The notes beneath the pieces are model-generated. The model was given only the letters and a program-made list of their open reading frames with translations, had not been told where the DNA came from and did not search any database. A stretch of 64,000 nucleotides of DNA, taken from Georgenia soli. GTDB taxonomy: Bacteria; Actinomycetota; Actinomycetes; Actinomycetales; Actinomycetaceae. Location: NCBI RefSeq assembly GCF_002563695.1, contig NZ_PDJI01000004.1:496001-560000 (forward strand), given 5' to 3'. Position numbers and translations under genes: made by a program. Of this stretch, positions 1 through 8,785 are shown in pieces. The first letter of the stretch is position 1; each line of letters begins with the position of its first letter.

Positions 1-1257
1 GGAGCGCCCCGGGGAGAGGAACCGCTCGAACAGCAGCCGGTGCGTCACGGCGTCGACGGCGGTGATGCCAAGGGCGTAGCAGACCGCCGAGTTCGCCGCC
101 GACCCGCGCCCCTGGCACAGGATCCCCCGCGCCCGGCAGAACTCGACGATCTCGTGGACGATGAGGAAGTAGCCGGGGAAGTCCAGGTCGGTGATGATCT
201 CGAGCTCGTGCTCGATCATGTCGTAGGCGCCGGGCACCCGCTCCGCCCCGCGCGACCCGTACCGCTCGGCGGCGCCGCGGTAGGTCAGCTCGCGCAGCCA
301 GGTGGCCTCGGTGTGCCCGTCCGGCACGGGGTGCGGGGGAAGGTTCGGGGCGACGAGCTGCAGGTCGAACGCGCACTCTGCCGCGAGCGCCACCGAGGTC
401 GGCACCGCCTCGGGGTGGCGGTGGTGGCGGGCCGCCATCTCCGTGCCGGAGCGCAGGTGCGCCGGGGCCGCGGGCAGCCAGCCGTCGATCTCGTCCAGGG
501 AGGCGCGGGCCCGGGTGGCGGCGAGGACGTCGGCGAGGCGCTGGTCCGCCGGGCGGGCGCAGTGCACCGCCCCGGTGGCGACCAGCGGCAGCCCGGCGGC
601 GCGGGCCAGGTCTGCGAGGGCGTCGTTGCGGGCGGAGTCCAGGGGCGCCCCGGTGTCGGTGATCTCCACGGCCACGTTCTCGCGCCCGAACAGGGCGGTG
701 AGCCGGTCCAGCTCCGCACGAGCGGCCCGCTCGCCGTCGGTATGGCCGACGACGGAGCCTGGGCCGTCCCCCTCCAGGGCCTTCCGCACCGCGCCCTTGC
801 GGCACCCGGTGAGGACGAGCCACTCCCCGCCCGCCTGGGCGGCGAGGTCCTCGAGGTCGAACGCGGCCCGTCCCTTCGCCCCGGAGTCCAGGTGCCCGCG
901 GGCGATCGCGCGCGAGAGGCGCCGGTAGCCCTCGGGGCCGCGGGCGAGGACGAGCAGGTGGGTGCCGTCGGGGTCGGGGCGCCCGCTCATGCCGGGGACG
1001 CCGCCCGGTCCCTCGTGCGCGCCGGCGCGGCCGGTGGTGCCGAGGTTGAGCTCGGACCCCAGCACGGTGGGCAGGCCGAGGGTGCGGGCCGCCTCGGCCA
1101 GGCGCACGACGCCGTAGAGGCCGTCGTGGTCGGTCAGCGCCAGGGCGGACAGGCGCAGCCGGGCCGCCTCGGCGGCGAGCTCCTCGGGGAGGTTCGCGCC
1201 GTCGAGGAAGCTGAATGCCGAGTGCGCGTGCAGCTCGGCGTAGGGGACGTCCGGCAC
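1..1257 (-). CDS. dnaE2: Error-prone DNA polymerase III alpha subunit DnaE2 (5' part, runs off the left edge)
   Basis: Damage-inducible C-family replicative-type polymerase that performs translesion synthesis with ImuA' and ImuB. The 419 residues present contain an N-terminal PHP domain (HAHSAFSFLDG near residue 8, LTDHDGLYG near residue 41, GSELNL near residue 66). They end at LFERFLSPGRS, just before the region that carries the catalytic aspartates, so the palm, fingers and C-terminus lie outside the window. The GTG at 1257 fits the N-terminus PDVPYAELHAHS. It has no Shine-Dalgarno but sits 6 nt after a TACGAT -10 box, so the transcript is probably leaderless. A perfect LexA box abuts that -10. 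Its usual partners imuA' and imuB are not adjacent but about 5.9 kb upstream. Confidence 0.93.
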   Translation of the reverse strand, partial: MPDVPYAELHAHSAFSFLDGANLPEELAAEAARLRLSALALTDHDGLYGVVRLAEAARTLGLPTVLGSELNLGTTGRAGAHEGPGGVPGMSGRPDPDGTHLLVLARGPEGYRRLSRAIARGHLDSGAKGRAAFDLEDLAAQAGGEWLVLTGCRKGAVRKALEGDGPGSVVGHTDGERAARAELDRLTALFGRENVAVEITDTGAPLDSARNDALADLARAAGLPLVATGAVHCARPADQRLADVLAATRARASLDEIDGWLPAAPAHLRSGTEMAARHHRHPEAVPTSVALAAECAFDLQLVAPNLPPHPVPDGHTEATWLRELTYRGAAERYGSRGAERVPGAYDMIEHELEIITDLDFPGYFLIVHEIVEFCRARGILCQGRGSAANSAVCYALGITAVDAVTHRLLFERFLSPGRS

Positions 1258-1263
1258 ACCCCT

Positions 1264-1285
1264 ATCGTATCGAACGAACGTTCGA
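1264..1285 (-). promoter_or_regulatory. SOS box plus leaderless -10 of dnaE2
   Basis: Positions 1270-1285 are TCGAACGAACGTTCGA on the + strand, an exact match to the actinobacterial LexA consensus TCGAAC-N4-GTTCGA. On the minus strand a TACGAT hexamer (1269-1264) follows immediately and the GTG start is 6 nt further on. LexA bound here would cover the promoter between -10 and -35. The box starts 7 nt past the stop of the upstream gene on the same strand. Confidence 0.92.
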
Positions 1286-1291
1286 GGCGGG

Positions 1292-2713
1292 CTATCCCCG
1301 CACGTAGAGAACAGCGACGTCGTCAGCGGCCCCCTCTACCCATCCGCGGTCATCCTTCAGCGCCTCTGCCAACCCACTTTCGAGTGGCACCAGAACGCAC
1401 TCTGCCCCGGACAGTGCTTCGTCGAGGTCACCCTGACCTCGCACTGCACTCTCGAAGGTCACCACTCTCTCCACCCCGTAGAGATCGTTGCGGGAGTCGA
1501 GAGAGACCGGAACGTCCGGACGTTCCAGAATCACCCAGCCACCCAGCACATAGGAGTTGAAGAGCCTGCACCCAGCAGGTATGGCATCCGTTATCGATGC
1601 GGATGGGTAGATCGACGGACTTGGGCGTCCGAGGTGCGTCAGTTGCGGAACGGCAACCGCGAGCCACCCGGCCATGAACAACGTGACACCGAACCTCAGC
1701 AGATCCTGGCGGCTGTCGGCGTAGCGAGAGAGCCAGCCGGGTGCCTTCACCGACGCGAGTAACGGCAGAGCGACTAGGAGCAGGACGGGCAGCAGGCGCA
1801 TGGCAACCACGGATCCAGCAGCCGCGACGGTAAGTGCCGCGACGAACGGGACCTCCCGTCTCCGCACCGCAAGGAGCAGACCAAGCATGCCAAGCACAAA
1901 CATCAGCAACTGCTGAAGATCTCCAGGATTGAACGGCTGCCACTCCATCACCACGCCCGTCGACGCGTCCCTCACACCCAATGTCTGGCTGAGAAGCCCG
2001 AATCCACGGGGGTTAGCGGCCGCACCTAAAAAGGACAAAGCGGTTGCGGCTGCACACCACCAGCCTAGTTCCCGGGTCCGGCGCCGAAGGATGAGCAAAC
2101 CGGCACACGCACCCAAGATCCCCACACCGAGCAGAACTGCGGCGTGGAGATTTACCCACACAATAGACATGGCAGAAACGACGGCCACCGCGTGCAGCGG
2201 TCGGACACTGCCGTGAGTCAACCTCTGCAGGACGAGGACTAGCGCCAGCACCGCGATGTAATCGATGAGTTGGGGGCGCGCCTGCAAGAACCCGATCAGA
2301 AGCGGGGACGCGACGAACAGGGCCAGTCCCGCACCGATCGGGTGCCCGCCGAGTTGCCGAGCAAGGTGCACGACCAGAGCCCCGATACCCATAATGAGCG
2401 TGGCACAGAGAAGGGCAACGGCCGGAAGCCCCCAAACGTGGTAAGCACCGGCGAGCACCACATTGAAAGCCCAGGAGTTCTGTGTCCAGGACTCGCCTAG
2501 AGCGGTCCAGGAAAACGGGTCAGTTGCGGGTATGGCCTTCTCCGCCAAAGTTACGAGGCCCGTACGGATCTGCCAGAAGGTATCGGATTCAGTAAGTTCA
2601 CCGGCCCGCAAAAGAGCAACCGGCAGCATCACCAGCCATGCGAGCCCCCAGGGCCATCCCGCACGCCGAGCCTTCGTCCGCTCCGGCGCCTCGAGCAACT
2701 TCAACGATTGCAT
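1292..2713 (-). CDS. Polytopic membrane protein, GT-C glycosyltransferase-like
   Basis: 473-residue integral membrane protein with about ten hydrophobic segments. A first-loop pattern (SDTFWQIRTG ... DPFSWT ... WTQNSWAF, residues about 42-83) resembles the acidic first loop of GT-C-type polyprenol-dependent glycosyltransferases. The C-terminal ~110 residues are soluble and would face the outside. Acceptor and donor are unknown. The gene and its upstream flank have visibly lower GC (about 57-68% in lines I counted) than neighbours at about 75%, which suggests a different history. It lies between the parts of the SOS mutasome. The ATG at 2713 has only a weak Shine-Dalgarno. The GT-C assignment rests on topology and one motif and is tentative. 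Confidence 0.6.
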   Translation of the reverse strand: MQSLKLLEAPERTKARRAGWPWGLAWLVMLPVALLRAGELTESDTFWQIRTGLVTLAEKAIPATDPFSWTALGESWTQNSWAFNVVLAGAYHVWGLPAVALLCATLIMGIGALVVHLARQLGGHPIGAGLALFVASPLLIGFLQARPQLIDYIAVLALVLVLQRLTHGSVRPLHAVAVVSAMSIVWVNLHAAVLLGVGILGACAGLLILRRRTRELGWWCAAATALSFLGAAANPRGFGLLSQTLGVRDASTGVVMEWQPFNPGDLQQLLMFVLGMLGLLLAVRRREVPFVAALTVAAAGSVVAMRLLPVLLLVALPLLASVKAPGWLSRYADSRQDLLRFGVTLFMAGWLAVAVPQLTHLGRPSPSIYPSASITDAIPAGCRLFNSYVLGGWVILERPDVPVSLDSRNDLYGVERVVTFESAVRGQGDLDEALSGAECVLVPLESGLAEALKDDRGWVEGAADDVAVLYVRG

Positions 2714-3026
2714 GACCTATCAGCCCGACTAGTAAGGAGGTCGGCGGCCAGACCCGTTCCACGAAGAAGCGGTAGGCGGACGCGCCGGTTGCTTGGCTTG
2801 ACTGCTTCAGGTCAGGCCCTCGAAACATCATGACGTAGAGACCCCCCAGACGTGGCTGTTTCGGGGCGACATGAAATGAAATCTGCAGCCGACGGCGATC
2901 AGACTGCTCAGACCACCGGAGATTCGCGGGGGCGCTCCGGGCAGCGGCGCCCCCAGACGATGGTTGCAGCGCGCTGGGCGTCTTCACCTGCCGTTCAGAT
3001 AGCGTTTACGCACGCGACGGCGCAGG
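2714..3026. other. Intergenic stretch between divergent genes, lower GC
   Basis: 313 bases without a supportable gene, between the leftward membrane protein gene and the rightward LtaS-like gene. It has more A/T than the surroundings. The only signal I can point to is TAGCGT at 2999-3004, a possible -10 hexamer for the rightward gene. I see no RNA gene or long repeat. Confidence 0.5.
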
Positions 3027-5081
3027 ATGACGCCGGCCCACCGACACGCACGCCCCGACCGAACGGTTTCCATGCTCCAGACCTCCAGCGCCCCCCGGGT
3101 CGTCGACGCCGACGTCCCGCCGGCCGACACGCCCTCCGAGCGAGGTCCTCGGCCGCCGTCGAGGCTGCGGCGCGCCCTGGACGCCGCCGGACGGGCGGTC
3201 CCGGTCGCGGCGCTGAGCCTGGCGGTCGCCGTCGTCGTCACGATGATCGTCGAGCTCACGCACGTGCAGACCGAGCCGTGGCTGGAGCCGCTCGAGCGCG
3301 TGGACACCTGGGGGGCGGACCGCCTGGCGCTCGAGGTGCTGGTGGTCTGGGCGGTGGTGGTGCTGATCCACGCGGTCGTCGGCCGGCTGTGGCTGGCGGC
3401 TCTCATCAGCGTCGCGGTGGGCGGCGTGATCGCCTTCGCGGACTACCAGAAGATGCTGATGCGCGGGGAGCCGCTGTACCCCACCGACATCGAGTACCTC
3501 AAGGACGCCGGGCTGCTGCTGCACAGCATCGGCGTCGACCCCGCCTACGTGCTGGCGGGACTGCTCGTCCTCGCGGCCGTGGTGGTCACCCTCGTCGTGC
3601 GGACCCACCGACGACGGCGGTCGGTACGGCGGGCGGGCCCCGCCCGGCCGGGCCGGTCCGGAAGGCTGCCGCTGCGCCGTCGTTGGCGCGCGCACGCCCC
3701 GCGCGTCACGGCCGGCCTCCTCGCGTTCGGCGTGCTGGCCGCGGCGGTCACCTTCAACGAGGACGGCAACCCGCTGCGGGCGCTGTGGGAACGCTCCGGC
3801 CCCACCTGGGCGCGGTGGAACCAGGTGGAGAACTACGCGGAGAACGGGTTCGTCTCCGGCCTGCTCTACAACATGCCGGGCACGGCGATGGAGCGGCCGG
3901 CCGGCTACTCCCGCGCGGCGCTGCGCGAGATCGCGGACCGGTACTCCGCCGTCGCCGCGGAGATGAACGCCACGCGCGACGCGGGCGCGCTGGCGGACAC
4001 CAACGTCGTCGTCGTGCTCAGCGAGTCCTTCACCGACCCCACCCGGCTGAACGGCGTCGAGGTCGCGGAGGACCCGATCCCCTTCACCCGCGGCCTCATG
4101 GGGCGGACCCCGTCCGGCACGATGCTCAGCTCCGACTACGGCGGCGGCACGGCCAACGTCGAGTTCGAGGTGCTCACCGGGATGTCGCTGAGCAACTTCC
4201 GCGAGCAGATGCACACGCCGTACCAGATGCTCGTGCCGTACGAGGACGACTTCCCGTCCCTGCTGCGCACGGTGGGCGCCGGGCACGAGGCCATCGCGAT
4301 CCACCCGTACCAGCGCAGCTTCTACAAGCGCGACGAGGTGTACGCGACCTTCGGCTTCTCACGGGCCGCGTTCGAGGACGAGATGGCCGACGCCGAGCGG
4401 GTGGAGCGGAACCCGTTCGTCTCCGACGCGGGCACCTTCACGCGCGTGGTGGACGAGCTGAGGGCCTCCGAGGACCCGATGGTCGTCAACGTGGTGACGA
4501 TGCAGAACCACCGCCCCTACGACGGCAAGTACGACGAGCCGATCGACGTCGAGGGTGCGATGACGCCGATGGAGAAGCGCATGGTCGGCCAGTACCTGCG
4601 GGGCCTGCGCTACAGCGACGCGGCGGTCGAGCAGCTGGTCACCGATCTCCAGGGGCTCGACGAGCGCACGATCGTGCTGTTCTACGGCGACCACTCCCCC
4701 GCCGTGTGGTCCAGCCAGGTGTGGGCGCGCAACCCGGGCCAGGCGATGTACGAGACGCCGTGGTTCGTCTGGGCCAACTTCGAGACGGCGCCGGTCGAGC
4801 CGGCCGCCGAGCTCCTCGGGCCCAACCACCTGCTGGGCCAGCTGCAGGCCGCGGCGAACGCGCCGGTGACCCCGTACGACGCGATGCTCGCCCAGATCGC
4901 CGAGGAGGTCCCCGCCGCCGAGCGTGGCATCATGCTGGACCCGGACGGCCGCGAGATTCGCGCGGAGGACCTCTCCCCGCGGGCGCAGCAGCTGCTCGAG
5001 GACTACCGGCTCGTGCAGTACGACCTCTCCGTCGGCAAGGGCTACGCGGAGGCGGAGCTGTACGAGGTGCCCACCCCCTGA
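3027..5081 (+). CDS. LtaS-like membrane-anchored sulfatase/phosphoglycerol transferase
   Basis: Predicted alkaline-phosphatase-superfamily enzyme that transfers glycerol-phosphate-type groups onto envelope polymers outside the cell. The N-terminal third is hydrophobic with about five membrane segments. The catalytic domain has LSESFTDPT (first metal site), the nucleophile motif GGGTANVEFEVLTG (Thr), MQNHRPYDG, and a late LFYGDHSPAVW metal-binding motif. This order is that of LtaS-type enzymes. Length is 684 residues from the ATG at 3027; another in-frame ATG at 3072 gives 669 residues and would remove a non-hydrophobic leader, and the sequence does not decide between them. The gene stands alone and is followed by a repeat array and hairpin. 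Confidence 0.82.
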   Translation: MTPAHRHARPDRTVSMLQTSSAPRVVDADVPPADTPSERGPRPPSRLRRALDAAGRAVPVAALSLAVAVVVTMIVELTHVQTEPWLEPLERVDTWGADRLALEVLVVWAVVVLIHAVVGRLWLAALISVAVGGVIAFADYQKMLMRGEPLYPTDIEYLKDAGLLLHSIGVDPAYVLAGLLVLAAVVVTLVVRTHRRRRSVRRAGPARPGRSGRLPLRRRWRAHAPRVTAGLLAFGVLAAAVTFNEDGNPLRALWERSGPTWARWNQVENYAENGFVSGLLYNMPGTAMERPAGYSRAALREIADRYSAVAAEMNATRDAGALADTNVVVVLSESFTDPTRLNGVEVAEDPIPFTRGLMGRTPSGTMLSSDYGGGTANVEFEVLTGMSLSNFREQMHTPYQMLVPYEDDFPSLLRTVGAGHEAIAIHPYQRSFYKRDEVYATFGFSRAAFEDEMADAERVERNPFVSDAGTFTRVVDELRASEDPMVVNVVTMQNHRPYDGKYDEPIDVEGAMTPMEKRMVGQYLRGLRYSDAAVEQLVTDLQGLDERTIVLFYGDHSPAVWSSQVWARNPGQAMYETPWFVWANFETAPVEPAAELLGPNHLLGQLQAAANAPVTPYDAMLAQIAEEVPAAERGIMLDPDGREIRAEDLSPRAQQLLEDYRLVQYDLSVGKGYAEAELYEVPTP

Positions 5082-5084
5082 GTC

Positions 5085-5179
5085 ACGAGTGGTCAACTCC
5101 TCCGCGAGTGGTCAAGTCCTCCGCGAGAGGTCAAGTCCTCCGCGAGAGGTCAAGTCCTCCGCGAGAGGTCACGAACTCC
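5085..5179. repeat. Five tandem copies of a 19-bp unit
   Basis: Units start at 5085, 5104, 5123, 5142 and 5161, each 19 bp. Copies three and four are identical (GCGAGAGGTCAAGTCCTCC), one and two differ by a few bases, and the fifth diverges in its second half. The array begins 4 nt after the stop codon of the LtaS-like gene. Confidence 0.95.
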
Positions 5180-5231
5180 CGCGGCGATCACGGAAGAAGT
5201 GACATCTCGAGGAGTTCGTGACCTCTCGCGG
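5159..5231. terminator. 21-bp perfect inverted repeat between convergent genes
   Basis: The arm at 5159-5179 is exactly complementary to 5211-5231, with a 31-nt loop. The left arm is the last unit of the 19-bp array plus two bases. It lies between the convergent LtaS-like and metallo-beta-lactamase genes and probably works as a bidirectional terminator. There is no T-tract. Confidence 0.75.
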
Positions 5232-5245
5232 GTGCGGGGATGGGC

Positions 5246-6067
5246 TCAGGTGAGGTGGTCGTGGTCGCCGCGCACCCAGGCGGCGTGCCGGGCGGCGCTG
5301 CGGCGCACGGCCGACTTCCCGCCCTGGGGGATGGTGTTGCCGAAGTTGCCGTAGATCCGGTCGAAGTCCAGCTGGAGGACGTCGCGCGCGACCCGCTGCG
5401 CCACCGCGCCCGAGAGCGGGATCCGGTTGGGGTAGCTGCGCATGAACGCGACCGTCTCCCGGTCGGGGTTCGGCCCGATGGTGTCCCCGCACAGGAGCAC
5501 GCCGACGCCGTCGGCCCCCCGCCAGGTGGCGACGGCGTTACCCGGGAAGTGGCCGCCGATCTGGTGGACCACCACACCGGAGACCGGTGAGACCCGGCCG
5601 GACCAGAACCGCACGACGTCGTCCTCGCGGGCGAGCCAGCGGGCGTCCGCCTGGTTGACGAGCACCGGGACGTCGCCGAGGGCCCGGCTCCACTCCACCT
5701 GGGCGCCGAACATGTGGGGATGGCTCGCCACGATCGCGACCACCTCGCCCTCGCGGCGGACCCGGCGCACGGAGTCGTCGTCGATGAAACCGATGGGGTC
5801 CCACAGCACGTTGCCCTCGGGGGTGCAGGCGAGCAGCGCCTGCTGGCCGATACCCACGTGCGGCTCGGCGACCAGCCCGAACAGCCCCGGCTCGACCTCG
5901 TGCATCGCGACGAGGTGCCCGAGCTCGGCCATCTCCTCCAACGTCGTCCACGACTGCCCGGTGGCCGGCACCCACTGCCGCTCGTCGTCGCAGATCTCGC
6001 AGATCTCCGGCGGGGAGTCCGTGTCGGCGTGCTCGACGGCGCAGGTGCGGCAGATCCAGACGGTCAT
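5246..6067 (-). CDS. Metallo-beta-lactamase-fold hydrolase with N-terminal zinc ribbon
   Basis: 273 residues. The first ~35 carry a CRTC ... CEIC pattern, a rubredoxin-like or zinc-ribbon module, and the rest is a divergent metallo-beta-lactamase-like domain (SHPHMFGAQVEWS, HQIGGHFPGN, LLCGDTIGPNPD, NFGNTIPQG). The first metal motif reads SHPHMFG rather than HxHxDH, so metal ligation and activity may differ from classical members. Substrate unknown. The ATG at 6067 is preceded by AAGGAT 6 nt upstream, and a longer reading upstream has no support. It lies 58 nt downstream of the next leftward gene and may share its transcript. Confidence 0.75.
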   Translation of the reverse strand: MTVWICRTCAVEHADTDSPPEICEICDDERQWVPATGQSWTTLEEMAELGHLVAMHEVEPGLFGLVAEPHVGIGQQALLACTPEGNVLWDPIGFIDDDSVRRVRREGEVVAIVASHPHMFGAQVEWSRALGDVPVLVNQADARWLAREDDVVRFWSGRVSPVSGVVVHQIGGHFPGNAVATWRGADGVGVLLCGDTIGPNPDRETVAFMRSYPNRIPLSGAVAQRVARDVLQLDFDRIYGNFGNTIPQGGKSAVRRSAARHAAWVRGDHDHLT

Positions 6068-6125
6068 GGGGTGATCCTTGCGCCTGGGCCCACCTGGCAC
6101 CAGACCTTTCCGACCGCAGTCGGCA

Positions 6126-7061
6126 TCAGCCTCGGCCGACGACCCGCTCCAGCGCCTCCGCCAGCCCTGGGCGGACCTCGATCCCGATGGCGCCGTCGTC
6201 GCTCACGCGGCTGATCCGTTCGAAGGCGCCCCCGTGCCACCAGTAGAGGTGCGGAGAGATGCCACCAGGGGCGTCGTCGAAGCCGTTCTTCGCAAAGCCT
6301 GCAAGCGCGTTGATCACCGGCAGAGCCTCGGGCCCGTCGAGCGGGTGCAGCCCGATCTGGTGGCGGTGCGCGACCGTGACCAGGACGCCGTTCGGGTACT
6401 CCCGCTCGCCGTAGACACGCATAAGCAGGTCGCGCATCGCGAGGATCCGACTGGCGGTGTAGACCGACTCGCCGTACACCACCTGGATGGATCCCCCAGC
6501 GGGCAGGTCGATCGATTCGATCTCGTCGACGGGTTCGCGGAGCAGGTTCTCGAGCCCTGCCCGGCGTAGCTCCTCTGGGTCGAACCGGGCGACGTCGCCG
6601 TCGGTGAGCGTGACCACGGAGTCAGGGAAGTCGAGTGCCAGCGCCTCGACGAGGTCGTCCGCGACCGGTCGGGTGTACGAGAGGGACGTGGGGTCTGCCG
6701 GCAGGGCTCCGGCACCGTAGAGGCGAAGGAAGGTGCGTGCGCGGACCTCCTCGTCGGGAAGGTCCGCGGTCCCGGCCGTGGGAGCGAGGAGCGCCCGCAC
6801 GTGCCGCTCGACCACGGCCGGCCACTCCCGTCGGCCGCCGGGGGCGTTGTGGCAGCTGGCGGCGACGTTCCACAGCCCGTACTTGTGGCCGTCGGTCCCG
6901 GCGAGGTGGTCCTCGTGGATGACGGCGTCGATACCGGCAGCGGCGAAGGCCTGCTGCGTGAGGCGCCGGATCTCAGCGGCGTCGGTGGCGGTGAGGAACG
7001 GCAGCGCCGAGTCAGGCGCGTCGTCGGTCCGCTCTTCACGTCGCCGTCCGAACCATCCCAT
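6126..7061 (-). CDS. Conserved hypothetical protein, DUF1444-like features
   Basis: 311 residues, soluble, no signal peptide or membrane segment. I do not recognise it firmly. The centre to C-terminus (YGESVYTASRILAMRDLL, then GVLVTVAHRHQIGLHPL) resembles the repeated half-domains of DUF1444-type proteins. The start is clear: GGAGGTG lies 6 nt before the ATG at 7061 and the residues from there (MGWFGRRRE) look like a true N-terminus. It sits between imuB and the metallo-beta-lactamase gene, inside the interval that separates imuA'B from dnaE2. A role in DNA repair is not indicated by its sequence. Confidence 0.7.
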   Translation of the reverse strand: MGWFGRRREERTDDAPDSALPFLTATDAAEIRRLTQQAFAAAGIDAVIHEDHLAGTDGHKYGLWNVAASCHNAPGGRREWPAVVERHVRALLAPTAGTADLPDEEVRARTFLRLYGAGALPADPTSLSYTRPVADDLVEALALDFPDSVVTLTDGDVARFDPEELRRAGLENLLREPVDEIESIDLPAGGSIQVVYGESVYTASRILAMRDLLMRVYGEREYPNGVLVTVAHRHQIGLHPLDGPEALPVINALAGFAKNGFDDAPGGISPHLYWWHGGAFERISRVSDDGAIGIEVRPGLAEALERVVGRG

Positions 7062-7158
7062 CGCCGCACCTCCGTGTCGTCGCCACCGTTGGCTCCCGGA
7101 AGGTCTACCAGTCGAGCGGTGGTCGCCGGGGCGGTTTGCCGCCGCTGCCTCTCCGGAA

Positions 7159-8784
7159 TCAGTCGTAGACCCCCTCGACCTGCCAGCGCCCGCGCTCGAC
7201 GGCGAGCAGCAGCGCCGGCGCCCCGTCGGGGACCACCTGGACGTAGGCCCGGCGCCGCCCCTGGTCCGACCACCACCGCTCGGTCCCGTGCCACGGACCG
7301 GCCCACGCGAGCAGCGGGTACTCCCCCGCGTCGACCGGCGTCGGGGCCACCGCACCCCGCTTCGACGCAGGCGGTGGCGGCGGGACCAGGACGCGGGCCG
7401 GCGGGGCGCTGGCCGTGCCGCGCGCGTCCACCCGGACATCCTCGCCGACGGCGTCCACCAGCCGCACGGGCACCGGCTCAGTGGGCACGGTGGCCGGCCA
7501 CGGGGTGGGCACCTGCCCGGGCCAGGGCGCGTCGGTGCGGCGCAGCGGGGCGGCGTCGTCGCCCCAGGCCACCAGGCGGGCGGCGGCCCGCGGGTCACGA
7601 CCGCCCTGGAGCACCGGGACGAGCACCCCTTCCGCACCGAGCAGGCCCTGCACGCGCAGGGCGGCGCGGCCGGCCTGCGCCTCGCCGCGGCGGGCCCGGC
7701 CCCAGAGGCCGTCCTGCACCGCCCCGGCGGGGCTGACCTCCTGGGCCACGAGCTCGAGGTGGGTCAGCGGGGCCGACGGCGGACGGCCGCTGCGCCCGGA
7801 CAGCCACCCCTCGAGCTGCCAGCGCACCCGGTCGGTCAGCTCTGCGGCGGTGGGGGCGCCGTCGATGCTCCAGGTACGGACCAGCTCGGTGCCGTCCTCG
7901 GTGCGGGCCGCCACCTGGAGCCGGGCGCAGACCACCCCGCGGCGCAGCATCCGTTCGGAGAGCTGCTCGGCGAGGGTGCGGGCGGCGAAGGCGGCGACGT
8001 CGGCGCGCTCGGCGGGCGGGTCGAGCTCGGTGGCGGCGAGGACGTCGTCCTCGGGCCGGGCTGAGGTGGGCGGGAGGGTGTCCAGCCCGCGCGCGAGCCG
8101 GTGCGCGACCAGGCCCCGGCCGCCGAAACGGGCCGCGACGTCGCCCGGCTCCAGGGACGCGAAGGCACCGAGGGTGCGCAGCCCGAGGCGGCGCAGCAGG
8201 TCCACCAGCTCGGCGGTCTCGGCGGCCGCCTGCCGGGTGCTGGCGGCGAGGCTCAGCGCGGCGACGTCCTGCCCGGCGAGGAACGCCGCCGAGGCCTCGG
8301 CCGGGACGAGGACACCGGCGCGGGCGGCGAGCATGGCGGTGAGCAGCCCGTCGCCGACGCCCACCTGGCACTCGGCGCCGGTCTCGGTGGCCACCGTCCC
8401 GACGAGCAGCTCGGCCAGGGCGTCCTCGGACCCGACGTGCCGCACGGGGCCGCGGGCGAGGAAGACGACCATGCCCGGGCGGACGACCTCGACCTCGGCG
8501 ACGACGGTCTCCACGGCCTGCACGAGCGGCTCGAAGGCGCGGGCGTCGCGGACCGGGTCGACGGGGACGAGCACCAGCTCGGGGCAGAGCTGCTGGGCGC
8601 TGCGCCGGCGCATGCCCCGGCGCACCCCGGCGGCCCGGGCTGGCGCGGAGGCGACGACGACGCCCCGGTTGTCGTGGACGGCGACGGGGAGCTGGGGGTC
8701 CACCAGTCCCTCGGCGACAGCGGCCGCCACCGGCCAGTCGGGGACCCACAGGACCACCCGGCGCGCGGTTCCTGCGGGTGGCAC
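7159..8784 (-). CDS. imuB: ImuB, catalytically inactive Y-family polymerase homologue of the SOS mutasome
   Basis: 541 residues. The N-terminal two thirds follow the Y-family fold: palm start RRVVLWVPDWPVAA, AARAAGVRRGMRRRSAQQLCP, and a helix-hairpin-helix-like LLRRLGLRTLGAFASL. The acidic metal-binding residues of active Y-polymerases are missing in the first motif, as in known ImuB proteins, which act as a hub linking DnaE2, ImuA' and the sliding clamp. The C-terminus ends GRWQVEGVYD, a typical ImuB tail. Starts at GTG 8784, one base after the imuA' stop, so the two are co-transcribed and probably coupled. dnaE2, which normally follows, is missing here and found 5.9 kb downstream. Confidence 0.92.
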   Translation of the reverse strand: MPPAGTARRVVLWVPDWPVAAAVAEGLVDPQLPVAVHDNRGVVVASAPARAAGVRRGMRRRSAQQLCPELVLVPVDPVRDARAFEPLVQAVETVVAEVEVVRPGMVVFLARGPVRHVGSEDALAELLVGTVATETGAECQVGVGDGLLTAMLAARAGVLVPAEASAAFLAGQDVAALSLAASTRQAAAETAELVDLLRRLGLRTLGAFASLEPGDVAARFGGRGLVAHRLARGLDTLPPTSARPEDDVLAATELDPPAERADVAAFAARTLAEQLSERMLRRGVVCARLQVAARTEDGTELVRTWSIDGAPTAAELTDRVRWQLEGWLSGRSGRPPSAPLTHLELVAQEVSPAGAVQDGLWGRARRGEAQAGRAALRVQGLLGAEGVLVPVLQGGRDPRAAARLVAWGDDAAPLRRTDAPWPGQVPTPWPATVPTEPVPVRLVDAVGEDVRVDARGTASAPPARVLVPPPPPASKRGAVAPTPVDAGEYPLLAWAGPWHGTERWWSDQGRRRAYVQVVPDGAPALLLAVERGRWQVEGVYD

Positions 8785-8785
8785 C

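Noticed and set aside
40..1560. 506-codon open frame on the + strand
   Set aside because: Antisense to dnaE2; composition is Gly/Arg/Val-rich as expected from high-GC shadow frames, with no domain.
2852..5221. 789-codon open frame on the + strand
   Set aside because: Shadow of the LtaS-like gene in another frame; the translation is Arg/Gly-rich noise.
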